In this document: positions 1 through 13,457 of the stretch, in pieces
How positions within the stretch are numbered: the first letter of the stretch is position 1
How the letters are laid out: each line of letters opens with the position of its first letter
Assembly (NCBI GenBank): GCA_964020975.1
Contig: OZ026625.1
Span: forward strand, 40,008,435 to 40,072,434
DNA: 64,000 nucleotides
Reading direction: 5' to 3'
DNA from: Hermodice carunculata
Taxonomy: Eukaryota > Annelida > Polychaeta > Eunicida > Amphinomidae
Notes under the pieces: model-generated
Told to the model about the DNA's origin: nothing
What the model saw: the letters and a program-made list of their open reading frames with translations, nothing else
Databases searched by the model: none
Made by a program: the position numbers and the translations under genes

Positions 1-352
1 GCACGTTGTTCCATCAGAACTAAATATGTATTTGATTTGATACATGCCATATGAGATATGAGGATGTAAACAAACAATAAATAATCAACCAATACCTGTC
101 TGTAAAAATCTGGCAGAAGACATTATATAATCTTGTACTGTGGAAAATATTTAGACATTTTCTGAAAATGTACACCTGTACCAACCAAGGGAGCCCATTT
201 GACACAGTGATGTGTTATTTAGATCGCAGTGCTGTGTGTAATGGGCATGAGAAAAAGAAATACCATGCATCCTAATTATATGCACCACATTCGCAGCTCG
301 AATAGGCTTTAACTCCAATTTGGAAAAAATGTGAGTTCAGTTGATAGCTGCC

Positions 353-850
353 TTAGCGCAGGCGTGTTTGCAATGTAGAAGCGTATCTGTCATCAAAACT
401 GTACCATTCTGGGCATGTACTTGAACGGTAATAATGATTACGTACTTTTGATTTTAATATTGACAAAGTATCGCAGTTGGCCATATGCAAGAGCAGTTCG
501 TCCCAAAAAGGCATTGCGGAGGGGGAAGAATAATCAAATATATCTTTCCTGGCGCGGAAATGAGGCAAATCAGATCTCTGAGGAGTATTACCACGTGGAA
601 TTTCTAGGCTGAGACTACTAGGAATGATAGACTGTAGATAATTTGTATCTAGCTTGTTAACTATTTTATACATTAATGATAACTTAGCGTATTCCCGACA
701 AGTTAAAGTCTGCCATCCTAAATCTTTGTATAATTTAGTGTTTGCTGTACCATATATAGTGCCATTAACTATTCTGTGGACACCTACCTGAGCTCCTTCA
801 AGTTTTGTCAGCATCAGTTGATGTGTGACCGTCCCAAACTGGACTACCAT
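353..850 (-). pseudogene. LINE A reverse-transcriptase C-terminal domain
   Basis: An open stretch of 165 codons. It resembles the region after the RT thumb in Jockey/CR1-type LINEs: a VQFG..THQLMLTKLEGAQ segment, then an LYKDLGWQTLTCREYAKL segment, then a cluster of aromatic and basic residues to the stop. The LY.DLGW.TL..R signature is typical of this domain. It is collinear with the RT core at 989-1990, from which it is separated by a broken stretch at 851-988. The visible start codon is internal to the original ORF2, so it is not a real initiation site. Confidence 0.8.
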
Positions 851-988
851 ATTCCAAAATAGGTCTTTAAAGAGAAATTATATAGTTTGTAGAGTTTAGC
901 TGTCAAAGAGACATGCAGACTTTTCATTATATTGCGACGTTTCCCAGCTTTGAGCAATGTATTGGCGATGTGATCTGACCATCTCAGG

Positions 989-1990
989 TCATTGCGGAAA
1001 GATTAAACCTAAATGTCTGTGGCTATTAACTTCATGCAATGTATCGTCCTGAAAAATAAGCGATTGGTGGTCTGGAGAAACAGTCTTACGTGAAATTAAC
1101 ATACTATCTGTTTTGAGGGCATTAAAGGTGATCAGCCAGTCATTTGCCCATCCGTTGATGATCGATCGAAGTTCCGAATTTATAATTTGTCTAGCAGTGC
1201 CGGGGTTGCCCACAGTTAGATATAGAGTTGTATCATCAGCAAACAGCTTGACATTACATTGAAAAAGACCCATAGTATTATTAATACTATTAAATATCAA
1301 AAAGAGAAGAGGTCCGAGGACGGATCCTTGGGAAACCCCAGCTTGGACTATTCCCCATCCAAAAGATTGACCATGAATTACAACATGTTGTTATCGTGTC
1401 CTAAGGTAACTTGAAAACAAAGCAATCAAATTTCCACAAATTCCGCTTTTCTCGAGTTTCGATAATAAACATATATGCCAAACCTTATCAAAAGCCTTGC
1501 AAATATCTAGGAACATAAGGTGTACTTCATTTTGATCAACCGCAAGACACAGTTCATAATATAACATAAGCAGCTGGTGAACAGCAGTCACCAGGTAGTA
1601 GAGCCACACTGATTGGCCGAAATAAACAAATTATCTGAAAAAAATGAAAACTTGTTTAAAAACAACTTTTTTTTCAAATACCTTCCAAACACATTAGCAA
1701 AGAAACGGGTTGTTAATATAACAAAGATTTTATGCTCCCTTTTATGTGTTGAAGTGACATTAGGTTGTTTCCGTTTCGACGGAAATATATTGTTACTCAG
1801 AGAAAGATTGAAAAGTTTAGTAAGAGATTTATGTATGATTGGCGCATCTTCTTTTAGGAGCTTTATGCTGATACCATTAGGTCCAGTAGCCTTAGAGACA
1901 TCCCAGCCATGTAGAATATCAAGAACTTCCTAATCGGAGACAGAAATTGAACTTATTGTTTTGGGCGGATGTATGATTAGGTCAGAAAAA
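989..1990 (-). pseudogene. LINE A reverse-transcriptase core (broken)
   Basis: The minus strand encodes the fingers and palm of a LINE reverse transcriptase in pieces. Around 1990-1690 it reads EVLDILHGWDVSKATGPNGI followed by LLKEDAPIIHKSL and LFNLSLSNNIFPSKRK, the usual finger region. 1391-1609 carries FLDICKAFDKVWH, with the first catalytic Asp. 989-1300 carries KLFADDTTLYL, with the catalytic Asp pair, then an HRHLGLIF motif. Stops (for example just before EVLD) and frame changes separate the pieces, so this is a fossil. RT would copy element RNA at a nicked target (target-primed reverse transcription). Confidence 0.85.
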
Positions 1991-2079
1991 GAAGCTGATG
2001 AGAAGTCAAATGCGCACTGCTAAAGAAAAAGCAAGTTGAAAATTTCAGCTTTAGATACGTGATCATTAATATGATTATC

Positions 2080-2490
2080 ATCCACTAGTAGTCAAGGCAT
2101 CGGAGTCGTATGGTTGCGATTTTAGAAATACTTAACTGTACGCCACCAACGTTTCTCTTTCTGATCCTATAAAGAGAAACACGGAGTTTGTCATGATAGT
2201 CACATCAGCGGTTTTAGTTGCTCTTGGTGGTCTTTGAGTAGCCTGCAGAAATTAAACCTCGCAACGGTGTCATCGCGACCAGCAGTGACGTTAACTTTCC
2301 CGTATGCTCGACGCACTTTGTCGACGTAAGGAACGTAAGTGTGAATTGTAGGGTGGGAGATTTGACGGATCAACATCTATGTTTTTGTTTGGGATACAGT
2401 GTTTAGCAGCACCAAGAAATGTTTTTGACCAGGAGTCACAACAAATATCTATATCATTGATTTGAACCTGAGCTTCCAAGTCTCCTGGTT
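2080..2490 (-). pseudogene. LINE A linker between endonuclease and RT (broken)
   Basis: 2291-2479 reads IDICCDSWSKTFLGAAKHCI followed by PNKNIDVDPSNLPPYNSHLR. This matches the LINE linker pattern of a W..F..A...IP stretch followed by a P..N..LR stretch. Further down the strand a DQKEKRWWRTVKYF stretch (about 2165-2125) fits the segment that precedes the RT fingers. The reading frame is broken between these parts. It is collinear with the RT core. Confidence 0.65.
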
Positions 2491-2500
2491 TTAGACAAGA

Positions 2501-3480
2501 GCGCCCACTATTGTACCCAGTTGGCAGTAGTCAGCGAACAAGAACAGAAGTCTATTACACGTCACTGCACACCAGTTTCAACACACATCTCCATGCGTTC
2601 CCCCGACAAAGCCAGGATTTGAAATTTAATGTACGTGCGGATCTGGCCGTACCAACTCTGCACCCCCTTGAATGTCAACAGGTATTTTCATAACAATTTG
2701 AGAAAGTCCACGAGCAGAGGTGTTTTTTTTTTAATCACGCCTCGTTCTTGTGTACGACGATGCATAACTTAATTTTATGTTATATGTCTCTCACAATCAC
2801 CAGATGTGCTGCTTTTAAGAACTTCTAATCACTAACAGGCTAAATGGGCTCTAGAATACCGCAAATGAATGCACCATATAAAAAAACATATGTACTTTCT
2901 ACGATAAAATTAAAATATGCTATGGACCATTTCCATGACATGCCAATCATGACCCATTCTTACACGAGAAACCTTGGGATAATTAACAAGTTGCCCTCAC
3001 CCCTTAGATGAGCCGCACCAAGGCCGACATTGTCCATATCCCTCAACGCTGACAGACGTGAGGGTCGGGAGGGTCAGGGAGGTCAGGGGTCCTCCTGTCA
3101 TGGCTTCCAATTGTTAAGCACTCATCACATATATAATGTATGTTGGTTTACACATATAAACTGACGTAAGGCCACTCGGCGTGGCTTATACAATATGTAA
3201 CACTATCTTTGATGATCTAGATGTCTCCCTTAGGAACATGTCTTGCGATCGTGCAGCTCGATATGCCAAGATAGTATTTATTCGTACAACGTTGCAGTGT
3301 TAGAGCCTCGCAGCGACAGGTACAGATATATATAATGTGTGTCATGTGTATGTAGCCTTGAAATAATCAGCTTCAAGTACCAATGCTGCAAGCAAATCCT
3401 CAGCATCGCAAAAATAATTGAGCTAATCCCAAAGCAGCGGAAGCCAGAGGTGTTTATTCCACAGGTAACCCAATGCCGGT
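2501..3480. other. No gene recognised
   Basis: No coding similarity or element ends seen. Open frames are short and lack recognisable motifs. A GC-richer patch near 3000-3090 (GGTC/GGGTCAGG-rich) is unexplained. Confidence 0.5.
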
Positions 3481-3518
3481 CTTGCCGCTGTCTCGGCGGC
3501 GTGCCACCGCGCTTCACG

Positions 3519-3528
3519 TATATAAAAG
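3519..3528 (+). promoter_or_regulatory. Candidate TATA box
   Basis: A consensus-like TATATAAAAG follows a locally GC-rich stretch (3470-3515). The TCTACT at 3535 is too close downstream to be a convincing initiator, and no supported coding exon follows before the repeat at 3781. It may be chance in AT-rich DNA. Confidence 0.25.
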
Positions 3529-3780
3529 TGCTGGTCTACTGGCGCGCACAGTGCCAACTACTTGTTGTTGGGAAATATTTATAATGAAAAATGTCACCAT
3601 CACAGATTGTCTCGAATAACGGAGTGGAAAGCTCAAATTGGTCTGGTACCACTTTCCGTGTACTGCTTCTCTTCCACGCAAAATATTACGATCCCTTACA
3701 TTTTCCACTTACGCCTGGCATATCAACTGAGTGAACATTATGTCTGTGTGCTAAAAGAGACAATCTTTTTACTGTGAATT

Positions 3781-4875
3781 CTGTCTTTCTTTCTGCAGCA
3801 GCATATTCGCCCAACATTTTATTTGAAGATTATACGCAGGCACTCCAAACATGGCATGATTATACTTCAATTCATAAAGTCTTGTTACTTTATGAAGAGG
3901 GATAACAGGTTTTGAAAATTATGCAAATGAGGGTCATATGATAACTTTAACTTTGAATATCTTCAGAACAATTATAGATAGAGGTGCCATTCCAACTTCA
4001 ATTCATAGGTTTTTGTTGTAAGCGCATCTAACGAACCACAAACAAAAGCAATATTTTAATTTATGCTGTTTGTGGGCACTTGAAAAGTTAAATGTCGAAT
4101 ATCTTCAAATCAATTACAGGTAGAGGTGCCTTTTCAACATCAGTTCATAGGTTTATGCTGTAGGCGCATCCAGTGAACCATTGCAGAATTTGGGCTTTTA
4201 CTTGTCATGATGACCTGGAAATTTTAATGTTGAATATCCAGCTTCAAAGCTACCATACATAGATGTGCCATCCGACTTGACATCCTAGGTTTGTCCAGAG
4301 CTTAGGTGTCAGACGCTACTAGAAGCTAGAATCTCTCAAGTGTGTTACCCTATTGGTGAAGTTGAAATAATTAGGAGCAACAATAGCAGACTTGTATATA
4401 TTTGCGATAGGCCATGATCTAACATCAGCACTCAATTCATGTGTATATACATCACTAGGATTTGTTGTTTACATTCGTGTCAGACAGAACACTTTTGTGC
4501 TGCCACACGGTGACTATTTTGTCATCAGTCCATGCTGTCGTGTTAACAGTGACCCATAAATGAATGAATCAATAAAAAGTATGCTGGAATAAGCTAGAGT
4601 TTCTCACTACATGACCAAATCTTGTTTGTTTGCTGACACTTGACATTCTGTTCTATCAAGAATTATTTTTTGTGTCTGGCATTTCCTTTCAGCTTTAGTT
4701 TTTGTTTTTTGTTTTTTTTTTTTTTTTTCATGACAAGAGCCTTATGTTGCTATAGATTTTTGGGGGGTTAATTTTTATACCTTCTGTCATGTAGCTTTTC
4801 AATCTTAATGTACAAGGCAACAACTTTCCTCTGCAGGTACACAGACGGATTTGCTTTAAACCAAATCTTTTCTAG
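3781..4875 (+). mobile_element. Helentron-like non-autonomous element (HINE-like), copy 1
   Basis: A pyrimidine-rich head (TCTTTCTTTCTG) leads into the family head sequence (CTCCAAACATGGCATGATTA), then at least three degenerate tandem units starting near 3944, 4086 and 4218. Each unit carries GAATATCTTC, AGAGGTGCC and CATAGGTTT motifs. The tail is clear: GGTACACAGACGG at 4836-4848, an imperfect palindrome GATTTG...CAAATC at 4848-4867, and CTAG at 4872-4875 followed by T. The head hairpin is eroded. The middle (4340-4830) does not match other copies. The tail layout (inverted subterminal repeat, palindrome, CTAG, T) is what Helitron/Helentron elements show. Confidence 0.6.
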
Positions 4876-5012
4876 TTTCTGGTGCATTTGCAAAACGGAA
4901 GGTTCTGTAACATTTTCGGATATTTTATGCCACAAAATTGTTCTCATTATATAAAACAAGCAAATAAATAAATAAACCAGTTTGCGCTGTTCTACCGATC
5001 ATAGGCTTGAAT

Positions 5013-5026
5013 TATATATATATATG

Positions 5027-5063
<37 letters not shown>
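5013..5063. repeat. (TA)n microsatellite
   Basis: About 50 bp of TA dinucleotides with three single-base interruptions. A short (CA)n lies at 5126-5146. Confidence 0.95.
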
Positions 5064-5424
5064 GTACTAGAGTATATGCCAAAAATTGTTTAAATGTACA
5101 GGATAGTTATATGCTCTCACCAGCATATCACACACACACACACACAAACAACACTAATAATAATTGCTTTATGTTGTATCTAACAAGGACATCATATTAA
5201 TCTGACATATGGTGATTGGTCGCTGCACTTTCCGTCTTTTCACGGCTTTTGTGTGCTGATACTGGCCTCTCACATATGCCAGCTGAAGTGCGCTTAACGC
5301 TAGGGGTCTTGGTATTTGGAATGGCCTATAGCCCACACCTTTGTTTCTCTATGCCCACAATTGGCAAGTAAGTTGCCTTACACATAAACTGACCAATAAC
5401 ACCCGTGCGCTGTCTGCAAATATT

Positions 5425-5674
5425 TTAACTCTTTCAGTGGCATCTGACACTAAAGTCGAACTACTCAAACGAAAATTACAATAAGGGTGCCAGATTCATG
5501 TTCCTTGTAACAAAAGGGGGCCTTCCATTCAAGTCCCAACATGCCTGTAGTTCCATAAAGTATAATATTCCAGGTGAATAACTTTCCTGGGGCGCGCTTT
5601 GGGCGCATTGCGCCGAGGAAACCTGTGAACTCAGTCCAAAATGTGGCACTTTAAGAGTTCATTCAAGGAGTTAA
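5425..5674. mobile_element. TTAA-flanked MITE, diverged copy
   Basis: The segment starts with TTAACTCTTTCAGTGGCA and ends with the inverse of TTAACTCCTTGAATGAAC, so both ends read TTAACTCYTT inward. It contains an internal hairpin-like core (5581-5617, CTTTCCTGGGGCGCGCTTTG...) shared with the copies at 31748, 49640 and 51095. TTAA target sites and CYCTTT-like ends fit piggyBac-type MITEs. An alternative right end is the TTAA at 5651. Confidence 0.5.
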
Positions 5675-7837
5675 AACGACATTTGGCTGCTCGACAGCGA
5701 TGACTGTGCAAGCGGTCTAAGAACTGGACTGGCAGGAACAGATTGAGGTTTCTGTCTCGCAACAAGGACCTAGTTATACTTATAGCAGGTACTTGCTTAT
5801 ACAGTATCCAGGGATATGTAGTAATTACTGCATCAATGTTGTTTATGCACTCATCCCAAGGCCCTTTTCTGAAATTCCTTGTGTACCCTTATCCCTTTTG
5901 AGGCAACATTTATTTGTAAATGTAGGTGATAGTTACAAAAACACATGTACCTGCACTCGCTGTTGTAAATTAATATTTTGATCATATTCTGATCAAAGTG
6001 GAAAATAGAAACGATGAAAATGATACCTGAAATGCGCTTTGATAATTGTATAAGCCCTACATACATTGACAATTACTTTTTTCCATGACAGATGGTCGTC
6101 CCGCATGACACGGTCCTAATGTAAAATAATTGCACAGACACGTCATTCATCCAACATTTCTTACAACTCGGATGATCTTGCAGACATGTTGCAAATGAGA
6201 AGATGATCTCGAACTGAAGATTATCACAGTTAACGACTCATTGGAGGTTGCCGACTCATTGGATATTCTAAAAATAATTTTAGTTACGGTCAATCTGTTC
6301 AGTTCTTGAGAAAATGTTTTCACATGAAAATAACAAGGAATGTATCTTGCTCGACATGAAAACAGCAAGGATTCTTAAAAGGACATCGGCTATGTTCAAA
6401 CAGCTAAGTCAATGTGGTCATTACAAAGGTTACATCAAGGGAATAGGAGTTGGACTCAGTGCGCGTGTCCATCTATTATTTGCCTTACGCAGGGACGTGC
6501 TGCAGACAGACACAGTTGGTTTCTGCCTTACGTCAGTGACATAACGCATTGTGGCGACAGGCTGAAACAAAAGCCACTCCTAGAGGAACTGCAGGGACTT
6601 GAATATGAGTTTCTCCTGCTTCTCGTCGATATAAGCGTCTAATAATACACCTGCCAGTATTCCAGCCTCAGTTACAGAGTTTTATGCTTCTCACTTAAAA
6701 TTGTGGTTATGTAAATGCCCATTGCACATTTACATTACTATTAAGCTCATGCACAGAGTCAACTTGCATGGTGGCTTTGTGTGACGATTGCTTTTGTCAC
6801 CATTTGGTCATGGGCTTATGTGACCAACATCATTTAAAGGTTCATTATTGTCTGTCACGATCATCATTATCAACATCGTCGTCGCCGTCAATGTTATTGA
6901 CATCATGGTTTTCATGATTAACGTCATGTCTCGAGAATAATTGCTGTCTCTAGCATTATTCCTTTGTCGTCAATGTTTTGATACTGACATATTTTTTGCT
7001 TCAGTCGCAATTATTTCCTTAAAACTGATTCTGTTTCACAATGATCCTTTTACCTGACGTGGGTTGCTTTATGTATGCGTCAAACATCTTCAGGACTGAA
7101 GATGATAAATTTTGAAAAACCTTGGTAAAATGTGGTTAAGAAGTTTCCTAGTTATAAGAATAAACATCCACATCGGCCATGAATGCGTTTCTTGGCCATG
7201 TGTGGCAGCTCTAATTTTTTTCTTTGCCTTAAACCATTTTTAAGCTGGTTATCTACACACTGAGCCTTGATTGTGTTTATGCTGTCTCCAAGCCTACTAC
7301 TCTCTCATTCAATATTCCTGTCCAAAGTAACGAAACATCCCGTCTCCATGGTAACTGACCAGAGAATAGAAAATCCTTGCTCACGAACCTTAGAGCCCAG
7401 GGCAGAAAGTTTGTTGCTTTGGGTTTATGTTAAAACATTAACTGGTTGATATCGATATAAACGGCAGAGAAGTGTTCATGTCTGTAACGACACACAGAAA
7501 GCAAGTTGCCTTGTCTTGTCAGGAGAACATCCAGAATAATAATAAGAAAATACGTGATATCGGGAACTGAGGAGCAGAGCCAAAACGCTGCGATTTAATG
7601 TTCATTTTGCACAGTAACTGAAATGGTAATCTGCGTGTTATAACATTGTATACTTTCAGTGACGAATACTCGTGAATTAAACCATTCGTATTTTAACAAT
7701 ATCTTAGCTCAGCTTGTTACAAAGCAAAAGTGAAACTGCAAACTTATGCCACCCACGACAATGCTTAACCCTTCATCATATTCATAGACAATGAAGAAAA
7801 TACAGAGATGGATAACCTTCGCACTCATATCTGTATA
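5675..7837. other. No gene recognised
   Basis: Open frames of 60-76 codons occur on both strands, but none has recognisable motifs. No element ends were seen. Confidence 0.5.
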
Positions 7838-9053
<1,216 letters not shown>

Positions 9054-9207
9054 CAGTGAAATCTCCTTATTAAGACTGAAAAATATGGTTTTAATAGGGA
9101 TATAATTGAATAATGGATAGATAAAACCGAGGTTGTAAATTGATGGTCTTTTAATGTAGAAATGATCTCTTTTTTATGGAAATGGTCTTAATTGGAGATT
9201 TAAATGC
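9054..9207. mobile_element. Pogo-type MITE, copy 2
   Basis: Starts TA|CAGTGAAATCTCCTTATT and ends GGTCTTAATTGGAGATTT, an imperfect terminal inverted repeat of about 20 bp. About 154 bp, non-coding. It is related throughout to 7838-8017 and, in inverse orientation, to 52366-52450. Confidence 0.6.
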
Positions 9208-12200
9208 ATACGCCAGATAATAGTGCCCGGATGTTGGGTCTTGTGCTTTGTGGTAAAAGTGAGAATAAGTACTGAAGATTGTCCTCATAAGTTTCAATGG
9301 AAAAGCCTACGTTCCAGGACAATACAGAGCAGTTTACTTAGAATGACATGTAGAATTTAAAATTGATTTTCATGGTGAGCTCATAGGCAATACCGGTTGC
9401 CTAGTGAGAGAAGATTTTTTACATCAACGAAAGATACATGTGCCTCACAAGAGCCATAATTCAGGCACATGTCTCCCTGTGGGGTCCTTTAGAGGGAAGC
9501 CCCATGGAATGAAGGATCATTTTCTATCAAGTCTACAATTCGGTTCGTGTCTTTCAATAGAACATTCTGTTGGTGGACAATGACAGTGCAGCTAAAATAG
9601 CACACTTCACCTGAAACGATATATAAGCTCGTGCGACCTGCGGTGATATCCGGTACCATTTGATACATTCTCATATTCATGTTGAATGAAGTCGCCTCCT
9701 GTATACTCTCGACTCTAAATTTGACACTTGACAGGGTTTTCCAACCTCTAGGCCACGTTGTCATCCTGCATAGTTTTGCGGTGATTAAAAGACTCGCTTG
9801 CCTGCTCGGCTAATTCAGTTGTCTGTCGCTTTTAATGTCCTTAGGGACTGGGTGATAGCTCCTTTAAGAAACTGCAGGGGTTTGAAGATATGCCAAACAT
9901 CATACAAAATTACAGCATTATATAGACTCATTAGATGAATCATTTTATACTCATATGTGCAGAGAGAGAGAGAGAGAGTAATATAAAATGTTTTTATTAA
10001 TTCGGTCTGATGTAGTGGATATTTGTTAATTTGAGTGTGATAGCTTGTAAGTGCATTGGCTATCTAAATGTACACTCAGTAATTTTTCGCTACGGTAGTC
10101 AACGACAATACCGGTGATGACTTACAAAATTTTCCATATCAATCATTTTTACATTTTAAGCAAATACAATTCAACTTAACCGCCTTGCAGTCCTGGAAAT
10201 AATTGCGTATGGTAATAAAAATTGTAAGCGCTACATGAACATGAGTACATGCGTGTATGGGCAAGCTATGTACCTTCAAAATTATTGAAAAACACCTTTG
10301 CACTAAATAAAGGCTTAAAAGATACTTCGCGCCTGCCTTTTAGTCATATTAATAAGTATCCTCAATCCCAGAATATCATATTGTAATGGGCATCGCATGT
10401 GCTATTTGCGTATTTAGAAACCTTGAAGCGAATGAACAGCCGGCACATTGTCATTTTTCTCTCCTCGCCACAAGCTCGTTACCCAATCGTGTAGTCAAGA
10501 AGATCTTGGAACCCGTCCTTTGAAACGTGAGTGAAACTGTGACCAGGGAAAATGTAAACGGGGCCTTTTTATATGTGATCTGTCTGCTACTGGCTGACAG
10601 AATGTGTCAGATATCGACACAGTTTGAGTTAAGTCGTGAATTGACTGTCGTTGTGACTTGGCAGGTGTAAATGGGAACTAAGAGAGTAACAAGGCCGCTT
10701 GCTCTGGGGCGTCGTCGGACATGATACAAATTTGTGGTTATCCCCTCGCTTATCACAGGTGCCTGTGAAAGTGACGATGTTGACGATAAAAATGTCGGTG
10801 TATTTTATCATAGCGCTTTAAAGCCATATCCCACAAAACACGTGTTTTCTGTACTTTGCTATGAAAACCGTGAATTAAAGTTTCAGTTTTTCTACAACCA
10901 GCAATTTATATCACTCGGGTATCTGTTCCCTGGGGCTGGGAACAATGCAGGTACACTTACACTAGAAAACAATAGGGGAACAATTTTTTTTAGTCTTATT
11001 TATGTTTTAGCCACCTTTCAATGTTGAATGATCATGTACCGAAGTCCAGTTTTAGCGTGTTCCCTTTGGACACAAGGCATGGCTTCAATGCCAGAAAAGG
11101 CGAGCCAGCGAGTGGGTCCATAGTTCTTGTCACGTGCCTCACTGACAAACAAACCTGTGCCGTGCACAATGTTAGATGCGGTCTGCGTGATAGATCCCGC
11201 ATCGGAGACATGTCCATTAAGATATCTGATGTTATTATATTTTGCATTTCATTAAAACTGGAAGAAAAACTCTTGAGTCGTGTACATAAATATAAACCAT
11301 GCCTAACTGTAACAATAGTAATTAAACATCCGATATAAAAAAAATGACACTGCCAAATTGTGCCTGTAAAATGTCATTATTTTCCTGATAAATGTGCTGC
11401 CCATGACGGACAGCCAGAAAGGTTTTTTAACCTGCTGAGCAGACCAACCCCCACTTACTCTTCAGTCCTTAAGTGGACAAAATGAGGGGTTTAGGACACT
11501 GAGCAGGCCTTAAGTCAGGTACACAATCATGTACCAGTGTCAGTAAGTTTGCAGTTTCGTGTGCCCTTGTAAGGCAGAGTAGCTTAAACATTTATGGAAG
11601 ATGCAGTAAGTTTCTTCCTTACAAGATTTAGCAACTTACATTCCTGTGGCATACAGTGACTTATATTACATTCCCATACGCTGCAATAAGAACGTCGTAT
11701 GTTTCTGATAAAAGAGTTTCCATTTGCCTGCAAAGCAGAATTTTTTCGAGCTGTGAAGCTTCTTCCGTAGGCAAGCTGTCAGGCAAATGCTATAAGTTGT
11801 TCAAGCTTTTACAGTATTTCGTCCCGTGGTGAACACGAGGGAGACACACAGTAAGATTTGTGCCATGACATGCTTCAGAAAATGACAAAATGAGCACAAA
11901 AGCTTCGTGAAGTTAGGCTAATATGTTTTTATCTAGTTTTGCTGACGATATTGTTATATTTACGTTATAATAAGATATTCAGCATAAATTAAGATCTACA
12001 AATACGGGTTTATTTCAAATTAAAACATAGAATTAAGTGAAAATTAGGCTTTGATATTTGCTTAGATCTGTCATATTTTTGTTCCAACATTATAGGCTCT
12101 TGACGGACGCGCAATTTATTTGGGTCATAGCTGGCTTGAAGCAGTAAAAAAAGACACCCTTTGGCTGAAATATCTCTCAATGACAAAAAATTTGAACGAC

Positions 12201-12222
12201 AAGAATATCTATTTATGCATTC
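9208..12222. other. No gene recognised
   Basis: A 20-bp (AG)n lies near 9959-9979. The minus-strand frame 9489-9764 (91 codons) is preceded by CTATGCAG, which could be a splice acceptor, but it has no motif or donor, so I do not call it a gene. The frames at 10734-11338 are likewise unrecognised. Confidence 0.45.
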
Positions 12223-12228
12223 ATTCGT

Positions 12229-12256
<28 letters not shown>
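12223..12256. repeat. (TCTG)n microsatellite
   Basis: About eight TCTG units, followed at 12290-12310 by a short (CTTTA)n. Confidence 0.95.
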
Positions 12257-12259
<3 letters not shown>

Positions 12260-13390
12260 CTTATTAATTCACTGGAGACTTTTCTCTACTTCACTTTACT
12301 TTACTTTACTCCTTTTCACTTTGTCGAAAGTTAAAGAGTATCTGCATCTTCATCCAGGAAACGAAATTAATTAAGCTCCTGGGCTGAAGAAATGTCGGGT
12401 AGCTGAATGACCATGGGAAGCGTTTTTCTTCAATGATTTGTGCCATGCGGACCCACATAAAACCAATGCTGTGATTGACGAAACCAGACGCTTTATGTCA
12501 GATCTAGAAAGCCATACTTTGGGTCACTACCATTTTGGCTTGCTTTCAAGAAGGCACTTTTTTTTTACATCAGACTTATATTTCATCGACTAACTCGGTG
12601 GGTATGTGATATAAAATGGCCATTCGAATGGCAGAGAGTTACCCGCAATACGGTCTTGTTCTAAACATTAAGCCTGGCATGGACACAAAAATATGAAAAA
12701 GTTTGCTGCTTTTCAGGCAACACAATTTTGTGCATGCTCTAATTGTATTATCACTCGCGGTGGATTCATGCATGGCAAGCGGTAAAATGAAAAAAGTTAG
12801 TTGGTCTTATTTTCGCACCTGTCTTTGCCAGGAGATATCACTTCGTGCTGCCCTCTAATACTCTTGCCACCTGCGAAGTTTATGGCACCTGGCAGCACAG
12901 GTGAAAGGTATCTTAATGATGATCACCAGTGATTGATTGAGTCATCCAATTAGATGCCCCCCCCCTCCAAAAAGGAGACACACACAGAAAAAAAAAATAA
13001 TTGCCATCTCATGCCATAGGCCACATAACTCTCTCTTTTGTGGTCACATATGTTTTGTTTGTGTGGACATGCACGTGACAGTGATGATAATAATACGAAT
13101 TTTAATTTCGACAAAATAACTAAAACATTAAATCATTGACTGTGGAGACTATTCGCATGAACAGAAATGAAAGGCGTAAATATGTGCCATATAATTGTTG
13201 GGTTTAAAGGGGAATAAAAGTATAGCAAAACACAACATTAATAATTTGTATGCAAGAATGCAAGGAGGACCCTAAAAAATAAATTTAAAAAAAATTGAAT
13301 GTGGAAATTACCTAGCAATTACAGTTGAAGAATCGCCCATTTACTGTTTGGAGAACGGATATGCAAGAAAGCGAATAACGAGGAGAAGAT
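12257..13390. other. No gene recognised
   Basis: No motifs or element ends were found in this interval. Confidence 0.5.
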
Positions 13391-13457
13391 GGAGGAAGAG
13401 GGGGAGGAGGAGGAGCAGCAGCAGCAGGAGTAGGAGGAGGAGGAGGAGGAGGATCAG
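13391..13457. repeat. (GGA)n/(GCA)n purine-rich repeat
   Basis: Imperfect GGA triplets with an AGC-triplet interruption. Strand-asymmetric purine tract. Confidence 0.9.

Larger units (their letters stand above)
340..2500 (-). mobile_element. LINE A: decayed non-LTR retrotransposon, 5'-truncated
   Basis: Minus-strand remnant of a Jockey/CR1-like LINE. Reading on the minus strand from about 2490 down to 353 gives, in the expected order, the linker before the reverse transcriptase, the finger motif KATGPNGI, the palm motif around DICKAFDKVW, the catalytic FADDTTLY box, and the C-terminal domain. The order and spacing match one element carrying several stops and frameshifts rather than scattered pieces. 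No endonuclease is visible above 2500, so the copy is 5'-truncated or its 5' part has decayed. I saw no clear 3' tail or target-site duplication below 340. The clade is uncertain. Confidence 0.85.

Noticed and set aside
4742-4800. Poly-T tract before 4740 as an RNA polymerase III terminator or reversed poly-A tail
   Set aside because: It lies inside the first Helentron-like copy and has no Pol III gene or retroposed sequence beside it.
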